From Phascolomyces articulosus (taxonomy: Eukaryota > Mucoromycota > Mucoromycetes > Mucorales > Lichtheimiaceae), in contig JAIXMP010000016.1 in NCBI GenBank assembly GCA_025677815.1, forward strand, positions 1 to 64,000: a stretch of 64,000 nucleotides of DNA, given 5' to 3'. A program made the position numbers and the translations under genes. Each line of letters begins with the position of its first letter. Within the stretch, counting starts at the first letter, position 1. Below, piece after piece: positions 12,305 to 24,903 of this stretch. The notes under the pieces were generated by a model. That model did not search any database. It was not told the origin of the DNA and saw nothing but the letters and a program-made list of their open reading frames with translations.

Positions 12305-13771
12305 ATGCAACAACAACTACAATTTACAAACAATATTAATACCAACGATTTCAATAGCGATCAATATCGAGTGTGTTATTATTCTTATGATCCAATTCAA
12401 GCTGTCAATCCATCCAACACTACTGACAGTAATATGGATAGTACCACGACGACGATGGAATATTCATTATATCCTGATCATGTTCAAGAACAACAACATG
12501 AAAGTACGATGACTACACCTGCCACATCGATGATGACATTATCACCCAGAGATTTGGATACACCATTAACTACAGGTCAGCTTGCTTTTACACCGATTTA
12601 TTCACCTCTATTGGATGGATTTGGTTATGTTTCATCCAGTCAAATTACCAACATGTTATCCAAAGTGGATCCTTATGAATGTCCTGATGTATTGAATATG
12701 GATCCTATTGTACAATTTGATGGTAATCCTTCCAAACTGGTTATTAATAATAAAAATAATAACGTCATTTTACAACCAACGACAACAACAACAGTGTCTG
12801 TTTCACAGTATAATACCAAAGAGGAAATCGACCCCAAAGATGGAAATTTATTAGCCACACCAGCTCCTACTCCAACTCCACCTCCTTCCTCTTCTTCTTT
12901 TTCTCCTATCACAGAATCTACCACCTCTTGTTTTGATTACTCATCATTTGCATCGCCACCTTTTCTTTGTCATCCACAACAAGAACCAATGACTACCAAT
13001 GATTTACAACATGAATTTCCAGCTCATCAACATAAAAAATATGATAATGAAGAACAACTTTTTCCTCCATTACCAGCTTCGCCAGTTTTACAACAACAAG
13101 AGTCTTGTGTAAGAACAACCTTTAATATTAGCAACAACGTTACTTTTTCAACCATCGATAACAATACAAACACTAGAAAACGACCACGATCTCAACCTAT
13201 CTTTGAAAGACAACAAGAAGAAAATATGGATGATAACGTTGCCAATGAAGAGGAAGAGGAGGATGAAGGGGTGGCTGACGAAGAAGACGATGATGATGAT
13301 GAATATATTCCTACTGCGGCGACAACAACAACAACAACAACAAAAAGAAAAACAATGGCTAGAACACAACAAAAATCCAATAATGACAATAACAATACAA
13401 ATAAACGTCAATGTCATCGTTTAAAAAATAATATGACTACCAATGGCGGTCCATCCATAACTACTTTTGCTATCAGAAAAAAGCCACCTACGGATGATTA
13501 TAACAGTCGACCTCATGTTTGTCCCGTATGTTATATTCGATTCAGTCGATCTTATAATTTACGTACACATCAACTTACACACGATAAAAATCGACCGAAA
13601 CCATTTTCTTGCAATGTATGTGAAAAAGGATTCGCTCGTAAACATGATCGAGATCGTCATGTTTCTGCTGTCCATGCTGGTGAGCGCTCTTACAAATGTT
13701 CTCAATGTGATGCTTCTTTTGCACGAAAAACTTATCTTACTTCTCATATGTCCACAAATCATTCCTTATAA
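12305..13771 (+). CDS. C2H2 transcription factor, Crz1-like, 488 aa, single exon
   Basis: An uninterrupted frame of 488 codons. The long N-terminal region is Thr/Asn/Gln/Pro-rich with an acidic block (EEEEEDEG to DDDDDE, about residues 315-337), as in fungal activation domains. A basic stretch (KRQCHRLKNN) precedes three C-terminal C2H2 fingers from about residue 405: CPVCYIRFSRSYNLRTH, CNVCEKGFARKHDRDRH and CSQCDASFARKTYLTSH. The pair SRSYNLRTH and FARKHDRDRH resembles the calcineurin-responsive Crz1 family, in which the factor enters the nucleus after dephosphorylation. A sequence PSITTF before the fingers is only a partial match to a PxIxIT calcineurin-docking site. Assignment to Crz1 rather than another Msn2/Crz1-like C2H2 family is an inference. 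Confidence 0.8.
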   Translation: MQQQLQFTNNINTNDFNSDQYRVCYYSYDPIQAVNPSNTTDSNMDSTTTTMEYSLYPDHVQEQQHESTMTTPATSMMTLSPRDLDTPLTTGQLAFTPIYSPLLDGFGYVSSSQITNMLSKVDPYECPDVLNMDPIVQFDGNPSKLVINNKNNNVILQPTTTTTVSVSQYNTKEEIDPKDGNLLATPAPTPTPPPSSSSFSPITESTTSCFDYSSFASPPFLCHPQQEPMTTNDLQHEFPAHQHKKYDNEEQLFPPLPASPVLQQQESCVRTTFNISNNVTFSTIDNNTNTRKRPRSQPIFERQQEENMDDNVANEEEEEDEGVADEEDDDDDEYIPTAATTTTTTTKRKTMARTQQKSNNDNNNTNKRQCHRLKNNMTTNGGPSITTFAIRKKPPTDDYNSRPHVCPVCYIRFSRSYNLRTHQLTHDKNRPKPFSCNVCEKGFARKHDRDRHVSAVHAGERSYKCSQCDASFARKTYLTSHMSTNHSL

Positions 13772-15402
13772 AGCATTCTTTATGTTCTCTTTATTTTATT
13801 TTTTTTAGTAACCTTTACACACATTTTACATATGCATTTTTACTTCATTTTTTCATTCAATTCTTTATATTACTATGTATATATCACACCCATTCAAAAA
13901 AAAAGCCTTCATCCTTTATAATATACCCCCTGTTCCTTCTCACCCATTCACTTCTTTTTAAATTGCACAGAAAATATATGTAACATTATTACCTACTATT
14001 ATCTCTTTTTTTTTTTTTATTTTTTATCAATATTATATATATCTATACAAAAAAAATAAAAATAAAAAAAATAAAAAAAATTATGTTGTGTACTTATTCT
14101 ATCAATTAATTCAAAGTAGCCAAGAAATACTATCATAAAGAGAAAGTTGTACAAAGTCGTCATTTTACTTGGTACATAAAATGGCATTGCAACGAATTTA
14201 TATACAAATAGAAAGAAATGGTTTGATTGGTTGTTTGTATAAAAATGATATTAAACATTGGTGATCACCTTATTAATAATATGATGTAGCAGTACGTAGT
14301 AGGAAGAACTTGCTCCTCTGCACTTGCTGCGAAACAAGTATAGCATGTGATAAATTTTACTAGCAAAACAAACGGTACATATACACCAAATGTTATTAAG
14401 AATCACATACACTTATCCTTTTTGATATATATCATTGAGAATTTTTTTAACCTTTTTTTATATCATAAATCGAATAACAAGTCTAAATATATTTATGTAT
14501 CTATTATGGTGACACCATCAGTTACATTACAAAAAAATGGAAAACCAGGGAATGGATAATTATTCAGAGAAGGGGAAAATGACTTCAACTTCTATATTTG
14601 CTTCTTTCTGTTTTATCTTGCCTTACTTGGTTGTTTGCCAAGTGCTTGAAAAGGACACTGGTGTAGCTGAATTAACTATGATGCGTCATTATTCCACATT
14701 TGAGCATATATGATGGGGTTATAGAAACAATATAGTAACCATCCCTTTTTTTCCTTCTTGGATGAGAACTTATATCTTTTTTTTAAAAAAAAGATAACTT
14801 TCGTAGAAAGATATTCATGCTCTCGATAATTACGCATGAAATGGAGGACAAGGCATAGAATTACAAGCTTGGTTGACAGGGAAATATAGAATTTATTTTT
14901 AGGACCCATAATTATACAAAATTTTATCCAATGTGGATTAGACATTTCTGCCATCTACATTAACCAAAAGGGAATATCCTTCCTCGTTGCAGAACCATTA
15001 GTAGCATCTTCACATATCCCTATCAGGTAAGAAACGAAATAGGAGGCTACAGATGATTGGTGTATCTATAGCTATAGTACTTTTATGTATGCGCTATACT
15101 TCTGTTCAAACTTCTTGGTTCTGTCATAATCTCAAATGGATCTTATTTGTTTTTGGGCTTTGAATAAAATGCTTATACATAATTAAAAACTGCCTCCACC
15201 CTTTTATCTTATAATAATCAAAAAAAAAAATTTAACATGTTCTATCCCTTTCTCTTCAAGCTTTTGATACAAATATAGATCATTACCATCACTAATAGAA
15301 TAACAAGAATTGAATTAAAAAAAACAAAACAAAATGCTGATATAATTTATGTATAGTAAAAAAAAAAGGATTAGAATGAGGATATGTATATATGCTATAT
15401 AT
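13772..15402. other. Convergent intergenic region, no gene seen
   Basis: Lies between the 3' ends of the C2H2 factor and RRP15. It contains A/T tracts, especially 14,006-14,080, and several short open frames with no recognisable composition or splice partners. No RNA gene or repeat was recognised. Confidence 0.55.
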
Positions 15403-16361
15403 TTAAGATGAGCCTGTTTTTAACAAGTCTAAAAAGTTGGATTTTGACATGGTGGATACTATTGAAATAATAATAAAATCAGTAATTCTATATGTATATA
15501 ATCACACCCCCTCCCTTCTCATCCAAATGGATCATCCAAACTTACCATTTCGTGCTTTATCAATGGCTGCTGATGCTTTATGTTTTTCAGATACTTTTGT
15601 AACAGCTACTTCAGTAGCTTTTTGTTGTGTTCGAATGGCATTAAATAATTTGACCACTGTAATTATAATAAGAGTATGATTTTAGTATAATGCATTATTT
15701 CTCTCTCTCTCTCTCTCTGTACTTTGCTAATTTTCCAAAAAAAAAAAAAAAAACATTCATCTTACCACCACGTGTAGCCACTTTTCTTAATCGTTTTTCA
15801 TAATCAAATGAAGTGTAATCCGGAATCACTCGACCTCGTTCTTTTTGTGCCTTCTTTTCCGCTGTCAATAACTTTCTTGCTTTGTATTCCAATTTTTCAT
15901 CTTCAATCTTTCGTTCTGTACCCTTGGATCTTGCCATGATAGGTTGCTATAAATATAAACATAATTTAGTATCAAATTCAAAAAAGAAAAAAGAAAAAAA
16001 AACTCTTACCTTTCTATCTGAACCTGTCAAGCTACTAGCCAAGATCTTGGTCATGGCTTCTGAAAAAGCTTCACTTGAATTCTTTTTCTTTGTATTCTTG
16101 GATTCATCGTCATTATCTTGGTCTATTTTATTTGTTTTAATTAAAATGATATTGATCTCATAAAAAAAAGAAATTTTTCTTGGTTTTTTTTCCATTATTA
16201 CCCATTGGATCATCGTTACTGTCAAGATCATATTCATCGTCAGCTTCAAGATCAAGATCAGATTCATCAAAACTATCACGATCTTCTCCACTTTCTTCCT
16301 CACTTTCTGTTTCTTCTTTTCGTAATTTTTGTTGTTTTAATTTCTTGGTATCTTTAGCCAT
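15403..16361 (-). CDS. RRP15: Ribosomal RNA-processing protein RRP15, 206 aa
   Basis: Five exons fit in phase: 16361-16202, 16122-16010, 15946-15766, 15656-15546 and 15458-15403. The acidic, Ser-rich N-terminus (ESEEESGEDRDSFDESD) is followed by the conserved Rrp15 core: AFSEAMTKILASSLTGSDRK, ERKIEDEKLEYKARKLL, GRVIPDYTSFDYEKRLRKVA and VVKLFNAIRTQQK. The C-terminus is SNFLDLLKTGSS. Family knowledge: Rrp15 is a nucleolar pre-60S factor needed for processing of 27S pre-rRNA to 25S and 5.8S. The charged N-terminal tail and length match fungal homologues. The ATG at 16361 is the first in frame and is followed directly by a Lys-rich segment. Confidence 0.9.
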
Positions 16362-17073
16362 TTTTTATGAATTTGATTTGAAAAAAATAAAATAAAAGGT
16401 AAACGTAGAAAAAAATTAAGAAAAAAAAATTTTGTTAGAGTTTTTCGGGAAAATTGACTTTTTTCAAAAAAAATGCATGAATTAATTCTTTCTGTTGCTC
16501 TGGCCTGTTGTCCCTAATTCTCCCAAAAAAAAAAGATGATTATTTATTATCAGCCACAACAAAATACCGTTCACCCAAAATTTAAAAAAGTTTATGAACT
16601 CAGGAAATAGATATTAGTCAAAGTGTAACAGTGGTAACTCGATAAATCATCATCATCATCATTATTATTATTATTATATTAACTATTTACTATGCTATTT
16701 TCTTACAAATTCTCAACAAATGAAAAAGTAGGATATTCAAACAAAAATAAAATATAAATGATCGGATTATAAAAAAAAAGCAAGTATTAGTATTATATAA
16801 TCAGAATTAAGAATGTACAAGGGCAAAATAGATGCAGTTTAAAAAAACAAGGATGGAATTTGCGTGAGAAAGAAAAACAAAAAGAAAGGTTTTCTTTCTT
16901 TTTGAGTTGTATCTGTGTGTGTGTGTGTGTGGAGGAGGTGAAATAGAAAAGGATAATTATAATTATGATATATAATATAATAATGAAGAAAGGGAAGCGG
17001 GGAGAAGAGGAGAAAGGAAATGAGGGACGGTCATATTTTCAAACGTTAAAAAAAAAGATGACAAATAGATAAA
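16362..17073. other. Intergenic region with short microsatellites
   Basis: Between the RRP15 start and the stop of the next minus-strand gene. It holds (ATC)n/(ATT)n near 16,648-16,677 and (GT)n near 16,914-16,931. It should contain the RRP15 promoter and the neighbouring 3' UTR. No gene seen. Confidence 0.55.
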
Positions 17074-18322
17074 CTATTTTAACTTTTGATCTCGTTCAAA
17101 GACCCATTGTAATTCAACAATTTCACGCCATAAATTCGTCTCTTGACCAAATGTATAATAAACAGATTCACGCGCTACTGCGATCCATGTTCGTACACCA
17201 TTTTCATAGATACGTTCCAATTTATGTCCTAACCCAGCCAATTCAAGTTGTACCAATGAATTCCAGCACGCTCTTGCTACAATCAAACTATGATAGGATA
17301 AGGTAGGATGTAATGTTGGATACACCAATCGATATGTGACAAATAAATAAAGTGCACATCGAGATGCTTCTACCCATCGATTTTCACTAATCATGCGTCG
17401 TAATAATTTTCTTGCTGAACGTAAACTTTGTAATGTAAATGCAGGTACACTAGGTACTTGACTAAGAGCCCCCAATGCCGGTAATACTCTTTTAGCCGTA
17501 AGGATTTTGTTTTCTTTGGCATGGAAATGGAATCCACTATAATTGCTACTGTCATCGTTCCCATTTCCATAATTGGTATTGTGATGATGATGACGATGAT
17601 GGTTGTGAAGAGGAAGAAGATGATTGTGATTACGAGTATGATTGCTGTTGTTACTACTAATGGCAGGAGAATAAATATCAGGTGCCATGATTCTTGATGT
17701 ATAATGTGTATAATTGGAAGCATCTAATACACGTGGGGTAGCAATGGTTTGATACGCCTTGACCATATTCAAGACATTCCATGTTTGACATTGTCGTTCT
17801 AATTCAGCTTCATCATAACCAGGTCGTTCTTCGGTCGATGCACCTAATAGATCATCTAGAATAGCGAAATCACCTTCACATCGTGGACAATGACATTCGA
17901 AATCAGGCCCAAATCGTTGCCGAAGTTCTTGCATACGTTCAGCTTTGGATTGTAATAAATCAACATAACTGATCGTAATAGATTCACCAGGAGAGATATC
18001 ATCCAATGCGATCAATAATTGAACCCCTCGTTTATAAACAACTCCAGTATTGGGTCGACATGAATGACGTACATAAAGGGAGGTCAATGGATAAATACCC
18101 AATGCAATAGGATCCAAGTATTGATCATGATCGACAATATCAAAAGTAGCTTTTCGTACTTTTTGCCAAAGATCCTCCAATTCTTGCCCAGTATAATGAC
18201 AACCAAAAGGTTCCAAACCACGAGAAATATCATCAAATTCCAAAATCTCTTTTATCGTTGCTGTGGTTGTTGTCGTTGGTTTTGTTGATGATGATTTTTT
18301 AGAATGGTCTGAACTGGTCGAT

Positions 18323-18358
<36 letters not shown>

Positions 18359-18867
18359 TTAATAGTAGCTGTAGTTGTCGTGGTTATTTTATCTTCAGTT
18401 GTTGTTGTAGATAATGATTTTTGGGGGGTGGATGACAAGTTGGGGGAGGAAGCGAGCGAATCAAGTGCGTTGATTGCTAATGGCAGGTGTGGCGGAGAAT
18501 GCGAATGATGCTTACTCAGACGGTTGTGACTGTGTAGCGTTAGAGCCGCCCGTTCCAGTAACCAGCGATCCGCGTCCACATCCCCATAGATATCATAGTC
18601 TTGAGGTTCACAAAGGACTCTATGAAATTGTAACCAAGCGTTTCGAAAGCATTCATTGCTACAGAAATAAGCCGATCGACAACGTGAACAGCATTGTAAT
18701 GATGCTTTTCTAAGACAATAGTTACAACGTTGACCTCGAATCGATGGTTGAGGAACACTGGCTAATGCTTGTTGTGATAATACAGTTGTACCAGGTCCAA
18801 TAGGTTTTGCTGCTACAAGAATATTCTCTTGAAGTTGAACACCTTGTTTTGTAAGGTAATCGTCCAT
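17074..18867 (-). CDS. SET/MYND-domain protein, 597 aa, single exon
   Basis: A long intronless frame; ATG 18867 begins MDDYLTKQGVQLQENILVAA, the start of a split SET domain. The MYND finger follows at residues 48-87 (CNYCLRK, CSRCRSAYFCSNEC, HRVLC). A low-complexity Thr/Ser/His segment (about residues 125-200) interrupts the protein. The second SET half contains PLTSLYVRHSCRPNTG, ITISYVDLLQSKAERMQELR and a post-SET Cys cluster (CHCPRCEGD). The C-terminal third is a helical extension (RSARKLLRRM, ASRCALYLFVTYRLVYPTLH) like the SMYD C-terminal domain, split by an Asn/His-rich insert. The usual NHSC motif reads RHSC here, which may alter catalysis. The frame is open upstream to 19014, but that part is a homopolymer-derived leader. 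Role: putative lysine methyltransferase, substrate unknown. Confidence 0.85.
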
Positions 18868-19365
18868 TGTTGAGCTCAATGTCGGTTTTTTTTTTTTTTT
18901 TTTTTTTTTGTAATGAACCTTTTTTTTTCTTCTGAAATAGAAAAAGAAGTAAAAAAAAAAGAGAAAGAGAGAGAAAAGAAGAAATATAAAATATAAAAAA
19001 AAAATTGTCCGCAAAAAGTAAAACTGACCGATTTAATATTTTCATATGCTTAATTGCGCGCATAGCTTAATGACTGGTTAATTATTATTTATAAGTAACT
19101 ATAGTATTATATATGTATGCCTTTTTTTTATACTTGTTATAAATTTTTCATATACCAATTCTGTCCCCCTTTACTTGCTCCTTAAATTATTTTGTTATAT
19201 GATGATATAAGAATAATGTGTGGATGAAAAATAAGAGTGAAAGGCCTGGAAGCTTAATATTATTATTATTATCATCCTTTCTTTTCTCTTTTTCACTTTT
19301 TTTTTTCTTTCGCTCCTTCTTATTATTTATATATATACCATATATTCGTTCATTTTCATGACATA
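18868..19365. other. Divergent promoter region
   Basis: Separates the SET/MYND gene (minus) from a membrane-protein gene (plus). Contains a 21-nt T-tract immediately upstream of the minus-strand ATG and an (ATT)n run near 19,257. A T-rich open frame (19,224-19,363, plus) resembles a signal sequence but has no usable 5' splice site. Confidence 0.5.
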
Positions 19366-20999
19366 ATGGAAGAAAATGAAGGTAAATATTACTTTATATA
19401 CCAAAATACTTGTTAGAGAATTTCTTCTTAATAAGATTATAATTTCCTTATAGAAAGACCCTGTTATGATCGAGGCAATGGGTCGCCATTCTGTACACCA
19501 ATACCATCTGATACTTGGTATAATGGTTCTTATTATCAATTTATATGGAATTACAAGTAAATATTATTATTTCTATGACTCTATTTATTAGACATAAATT
19601 CGGTACATGATGATGCTTAATGAATCTTTCTTCTTACTTCGTTAGTTATCCATTTTATGTGTCATCGGTATATATCATCATTTATATCATTATTAACGAC
19701 AACAGCAACGAACAACGCTACAAGGAAAATAAACTAATATCATTTTTATTTTATTTTATAACAAAACGAATGTCTTGATTATTATTATTATTATTATTAT
19801 TATTAGGAGTATATCAATCTTTTTTTGTATTACAAGGAGAACTATGCGTTCCAGCCAATTAAAAATTGGACAAATCTGCACCGTGCGGAAGGTCAACTTG
19901 CTGTGCAAGTAGATAACTCGTGGTTCCCTGATTTTCTTGAACCTGGTACCACTCAAAACAAAACATGGTCAATGTATGGTCTTTATTTACCAGCTGGAAT
20001 GGATCCTGCAAAAGAATTAACAAACCCGGAAAGTCAATATCCAAGACCATTTAACTTTTCCGTTGTCCGTAAGTTATTATTATTGCTATAAATAATAATA
20101 ATAGTAAAGAGGATGATAGAGTAACATTCCCTTCCCTTCTCCTTGAAAAATATATAGAATCTGCCTATCCTCGTAATCATCCAGCTCTTCGTCCAGGTGA
20201 AGAGAATGGTGGACTTCCTGGTTGGGCTGTAGCTGTTATTATATTAGGTGCGTTAACAGCTGCAGCTGCAGCCATTGCTGCATGTTTACTTGCCAGACGT
20301 AGAAAAAATCACCATCATCCACCTTTAACATCCTCACTTCATCCTAATAATAATCATAGTATCAATAATAACATGATGATGTCCATTCCACCACCACCAC
20401 CATCACCTACTGCACTTGTCGGACCAGGGGGATCACACCATCCATACCCAAATGAGAATATGAATAACCAACATGCAAAACATCATAGTATCATGACAAC
20501 ACTCGAAACAGGCTCATCTATTCATTCAACCGCACCCATGATTGCTCATCATAACAATAATTATAATAATAATAATCAGAGTAATACCACCATGAATGAA
20601 CCTCGTTTATCCAATCAATACTATTATTATAATTCATCCAGACGATCTTCTTCCGGTATTTTGGTACCACCACCTATCCTCCCTACATCAGATCGTGGTA
20701 GCAGTGGACTTATATCACGCTCATCCAATTCAATAGATCATGATTCTACCATGACAGCAAGTACAAGCCGCAGGTTGGCTGATAGTACATTTATGTGGAT
20801 GGTGGATCAACCCAACACGGATGATGAACATCATTCACATGATGATGATGAACAACGACGAAGAAGATTAGGTGAAGCTTTATTAGCTCAACAGTTATCA
20901 GAAGAAGAAGGAGCATCCGTCAAACATGCTGAACGACGACCTGTCACTGTTCAAAGTATTTCAGATCAAGAAAGCCATGCTGTTTTTGAAGAACGTTAA
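19366..20999 (+). CDS. Single-pass membrane protein with extracellular domain and His/Asn/Ser-rich tail, about 414 aa
   Basis: Exons 19454-19556, 19646-19667 (22 nt), 19807-20068 and 20158-20999 are firmly in phase; a 16-nt first exon 19366-19381 is tentative. The N-terminal part is Cys/aromatic-rich (CYDRGNGSPFCTPIP, GSYYQFIWNYNYPFYVSSEY) and probably folds as an extracellular beta-domain. A transmembrane helix follows at about residues 156-180 (GWAVAVIILGALTAAAAAIA), closed by the basic stop-transfer sequence ARRRK. The remaining ~230 residues are a low-complexity cytosolic tail with Pro, His, Asn and Ser runs. This topology (N out, C in) would need a signal peptide, which the tentative first exon lacks, so the true N-terminus may lie in an unrecognised upstream exon. 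No family recognised; a surface sensor or adhesion role is only a guess from the layout. Confidence 0.72.
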
Positions 21000-21187
21000 A
21001 AAAAGAACTATTTGTTTTCTTTCTTTCTTTCACTTTATTACTTCTCTATATAATTATATACTTTAATAGCCCTTAGCTCTCCTTTAATTATTATTATTTA
21101 TTACTCACTCATACTCACGCACAAAGAAACAAATAATATTTAGAACGCGGTCTATCTCACTTCTTTACCCCTTTAAACAATCCTCTT

Positions 21188-21252
<65 letters not shown>

Positions 21253-21534
21253 TCCCTCTCCTTTTTTTAAACTTATTATTGCTATTTTTCAAAGTCTCAT
21301 AATTAATCATTATTATTTCAACGTGATCAAAAATCAAAATTGATGGCTCGCTTTTTCTACTACTCTCTTATCCTTTTTTTTTGACTTTCCTTTTGCTAAA
21401 CGTAAATAATAAGATCAAAACATAAATATAATAAGAAGTAGAGGAGTGACAGTGGTAATATCATAATAATAATATAGTAATATATATAACAAATATAATA
21501 TTAACAAATAACGAATGGAGAGCAAAATATAAGA
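21000..21534. other. Convergent 3' region with (CT)n microsatellite
   Basis: Between two convergent genes. A perfect (TC)n run of about 29 dinucleotides occupies 21,192-21,249. The rest is AT-rich 3' UTR-like sequence. Confidence 0.8.
21192..21249 (+). repeat. (TC)n microsatellite
   Basis: About 29 uninterrupted TC dinucleotides read directly from the sequence, between the 3' ends of two genes. Likely length-polymorphic. Confidence 0.95.
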
Positions 21535-24500
21535 TTACAACTTCAATTCAGCTAATATTCGACTACACATGTTTTTATATAACCATGAATCACCACTAAC
21601 CCTTCGGAATTGCAACCCGTGCATCCCTAAAAGCCATGATACCTTGACAATATAGATTTCAAACCGTACCACTAAATCAGGTACTGTAATAGCACTGGTA
21701 CTATCTTGATGATGTTCCTGTGGTTGTTCTGCCTCTTGATCCTTTTTATCTGTTACTCGGTTCATATCAATACTTGGCATATGTACACATTCAAAACGTC
21801 CTTTGGATTCACGCCATTTCACACCAATTCTTTCCAATACACGTATAAGATCTGCGCGAATCACGGATGGGTGCTTTGTGGATGTTGTTGTCACAGAAAA
21901 TAATCCCTTTAAATACACTTGTTTCACAGTTTCATCCGCTGTTCCTTGCGGTCGTGATGTTGTGGATGGATAGACGTGTTCATGGGATTCGAATTCATTA
22001 GGAAATGGTTGTTGGGTTGATGTTTTACCTCCAATCTTGTTGTTATTGTTACTATTCGCTGATGAAGTAATATTTTCTGCTAATGGATTGGTTCCACTTA
22101 CAGTGGCTTGTCGTGGTCTTCGTTGTGGATGAGGATGTCGTTTGTCATTACCACCATGATGATAGGCTGTTGCTGAACTACCTGCTCTACCCAGTAAGTG
22201 ACTGACTTTATTTCCAAATCCTGAACTGCCACCTATAGATGAAGAAGGGGAGGATGGACTTGTACTAGGCTTTTGAGCAGATGTTGTTACGGTTAATTCA
22301 TTGTTTGTATTTCTGTTATTGTGTGACGATGTAGTAGTAGTAGAAGTAGAAGGGATATTGATGGGACTTGGGTTGTTGCTGTTGGATGATGTGGATAGTT
22401 CTGTACTATTACGTGAATGACGTCTCTGTTCCAAAGAAGATCGATGTTGTTGTATTGCATTGCTAAGTCGTTTAAATACATTATGGTGATGATGATGATG
22501 CTGCTCGTCAAGATGGGTATTATTATTAATATTGTTATTATTTTCGTCGTCTGCAGAAGAATTTCCAGATGCATGGCCAAAGGGTGGACGACTGATTAAT
22601 CGATGTAATCCACTTTCCAAAATATTCGGTCGATCCGCTTCGACAATATGTCCTTCATCATCAACGCGAATATTGGTTCGACCACGCCTTCCAAATGCAA
22701 TACCTGTAGTTGTATGACCATGATGACTCCCTGAATTTCCGCTTTTACCAGACCCTGTCGTTGTTGTCGTCGTTGGTTTACCAAATAAATCATGTTGAAC
22801 ACCACCACTCTTTGAAAATGGAGAATGTTCAAAAGGGGAAGCATCTGCTGGATGAGCCGTTTCGGGTATCGATATATCGGGAATTCTTAAATGTTTCATG
22901 GACGATTCTTCAAATGATCCTGCACTACTTGAGGAAGGACGTCGTTTATCGGATGAGGAACCTCCTGCTGTACTTGTTGTTGATGTAGGTGATAATGTGG
23001 ATAAGAGATCTGGATTGCTTGAATCAGCAGCATCAGCAGCTCGTCTTTCACGTTCCATACGTTCTTTGACGAGATAATAAATAGAAACAAGGGGATGATA
23101 GGCGGCAGGAATAGATTGTGGATCATCATTGGGCATAGAATACGGTTTTTTACTAGGAATGGGTGAATGGTAATGATGTTGTTGCATTCGTGAAGCAGAA
23201 TGTCGAGAACGTTTAGCAAGTGTTTTGGCGGCTTTTTGATAATCTTCGGAGGTAATGATGGATTCTAATTGTTGTTTGATTTCGGCTTCGGAACCAAATC
23301 CGAAACCAGTCATGTTCCGAATCACTTCCATATCTACAGGTAATAATAACGGCGCCCGATCCGGTAAATGATTATCCACAGGATTATCGTATCCTCTATT
23401 CATCCATGGATGAACAATAATTTCAGATATCGTCGCTCGATGATTTGGATTGGTAACAAGCATTCTTGATAATAAATTCTTGCATTCTATATGTATAAAG
23501 CAATAATATCACTATTATTATTGTTATTGTGATCATTAAATCCATCCTTCCCGATCCACACTATATATATATGTATATATATACCTGAACTTAAATGACT
23601 TGGATAATCGACATGACCTCGTTTTATTTTGGCATGTAATGCAGGCATACTCTGATCATCAAAAGGTACTTTCCCACATACCAAAACATATAATACAATA
23701 CCAAAGCTCCATACATCCACTTCAGGACCTGTATATGCTTTTGCATGAAGTAACTCGGGTGCTGCAAAATAAAGTGATCCACAAAATGTAGATAGATGGG
23801 AACGTGGTGAAAATAAATTCGATAATCCAAAGTCGATAATTTTTACATGGCCTGATTGTGAAATAAGTATATTTTCGATCTTGAGATCTATTATAATAAT
23901 TTATATATTTATATATAAGGATAGATCAAACAAATATATAAACGACCACACCCTCTCCCTCGCGTATTAATTATATATATTTGATTTGATTTTAGAGTTG
24001 GTTCCCCATTTATTTGTAAGTATTATTTTTACCTCGATGAACAATTGAATTTCGATGACAATAATCTAATCAATTAAAGAAGAATCACTTTTTTTAATAA
24101 AAATCACAAGAAGAACAACGATTTTTTATATATATAAAATTTAGATTTACCTAATGCACTCACGATCTGTCGAGCAAAACGTCGGGCATGTTTTTCTTTT
24201 AATTTACCATGCGAAATAATATAATCCAGTAATTGCCCACCACCCACATATTCCATAAATAAATAATAATATGGATCAAGTACCACCATTTCTTTGAGAC
24301 TGACAATATGTGGATGATATAATAATAGCATGATACTTGCTTCTCGTATCGTTCGTACTTCACGGTTCTCATCCTTTTCATTTCTTGATTCTGTTGCAAA
24401 GCTCCGAGGAACGATCTTTACAGCCAACTGGATCATATACAGATATATCTTAATATTATTTCATTCTTCTTTTTTAAAGATAATAAAAACAGTTTTTATC

Positions 24501-24903
24501 TTCATCTTTATCCCGTCCTCCCTCCCTTTCTCCCTCTTCTATCTCTCCCTCCCTGCTCTATGATAGACTGTGAGAGAGAGAGAAAAACAAGCGATCACTG
24601 GACTTAATGAATAGAACTAACCTTGTCATGAGTGATATTATGCATGGCCAATTTAACCTTTCCCATAGATCCACTCCCTAATGTCGTAACCAATGTATAG
24701 TTGCCAATAACTTTACGTGGTTTTATTCTTAGTTTACTGGGATGTTGTGATGTAGAAGAACCACGTCGAGGTTTATTATTATTATTGTTGTTGCTGACAC
24801 GTTCTTCGTAACCAGGTGGTGCTACGTCGATTGGTAAAGATTCATTGGTAATACTTCTTGTAGAATCAATATCCTCACCATGATGCGAGCTCTTTTTCGA
24901 CAT
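21535..24903 (-). CDS. KIN1: Kin1/Kin2/MARK-type serine/threonine kinase, 948 aa
   Basis: Five exons fit in phase: 24903-24622, 24427-24151, 24065-24033 (33 nt), 23887-23585 and 23486-21535. The kinase domain has the Gly-rich loop [11 protein letters not shown], the Lys in LAVKIV, HRD (196-198), DFG (216-218) and the activation loop [14 protein letters not shown] with Thr231 as the likely LKB1-type phosphosite; it ends at the conserved HPWMNRGYD region. A long Ser/Thr/Asn/His-rich linker leads to a C-terminal KA1 domain ([20 protein letters not shown] to SRILAELKL), the membrane-lipid-binding module of Kin1/MARK kinases. Family role: cortical kinases for polarity, septation and exocytosis. 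The first 5' splice site is GTTAGT, slightly atypical. The DFG and HRD motifs straddle the microexon boundary region, supporting the model. Confidence 0.92.

Noticed and set aside
14347..14954. Short ORFs between the C2H2 factor and RRP15
   Set aside because: Compositionally random AT-rich frames without splice context.
18868..19014. N-terminal extension of the second SET/MYND ORF (hydrophobic plus poly-Lys)
   Set aside because: It is produced by T and A homopolymers; the SET domain starts right after the ATG at 18867.
19224..19363. Signal-peptide-like ORF upstream of the membrane-protein gene
   Set aside because: It ends in a stop with no GT splice site that would join it to the next exon; hydrophobicity comes from a T-rich tract.
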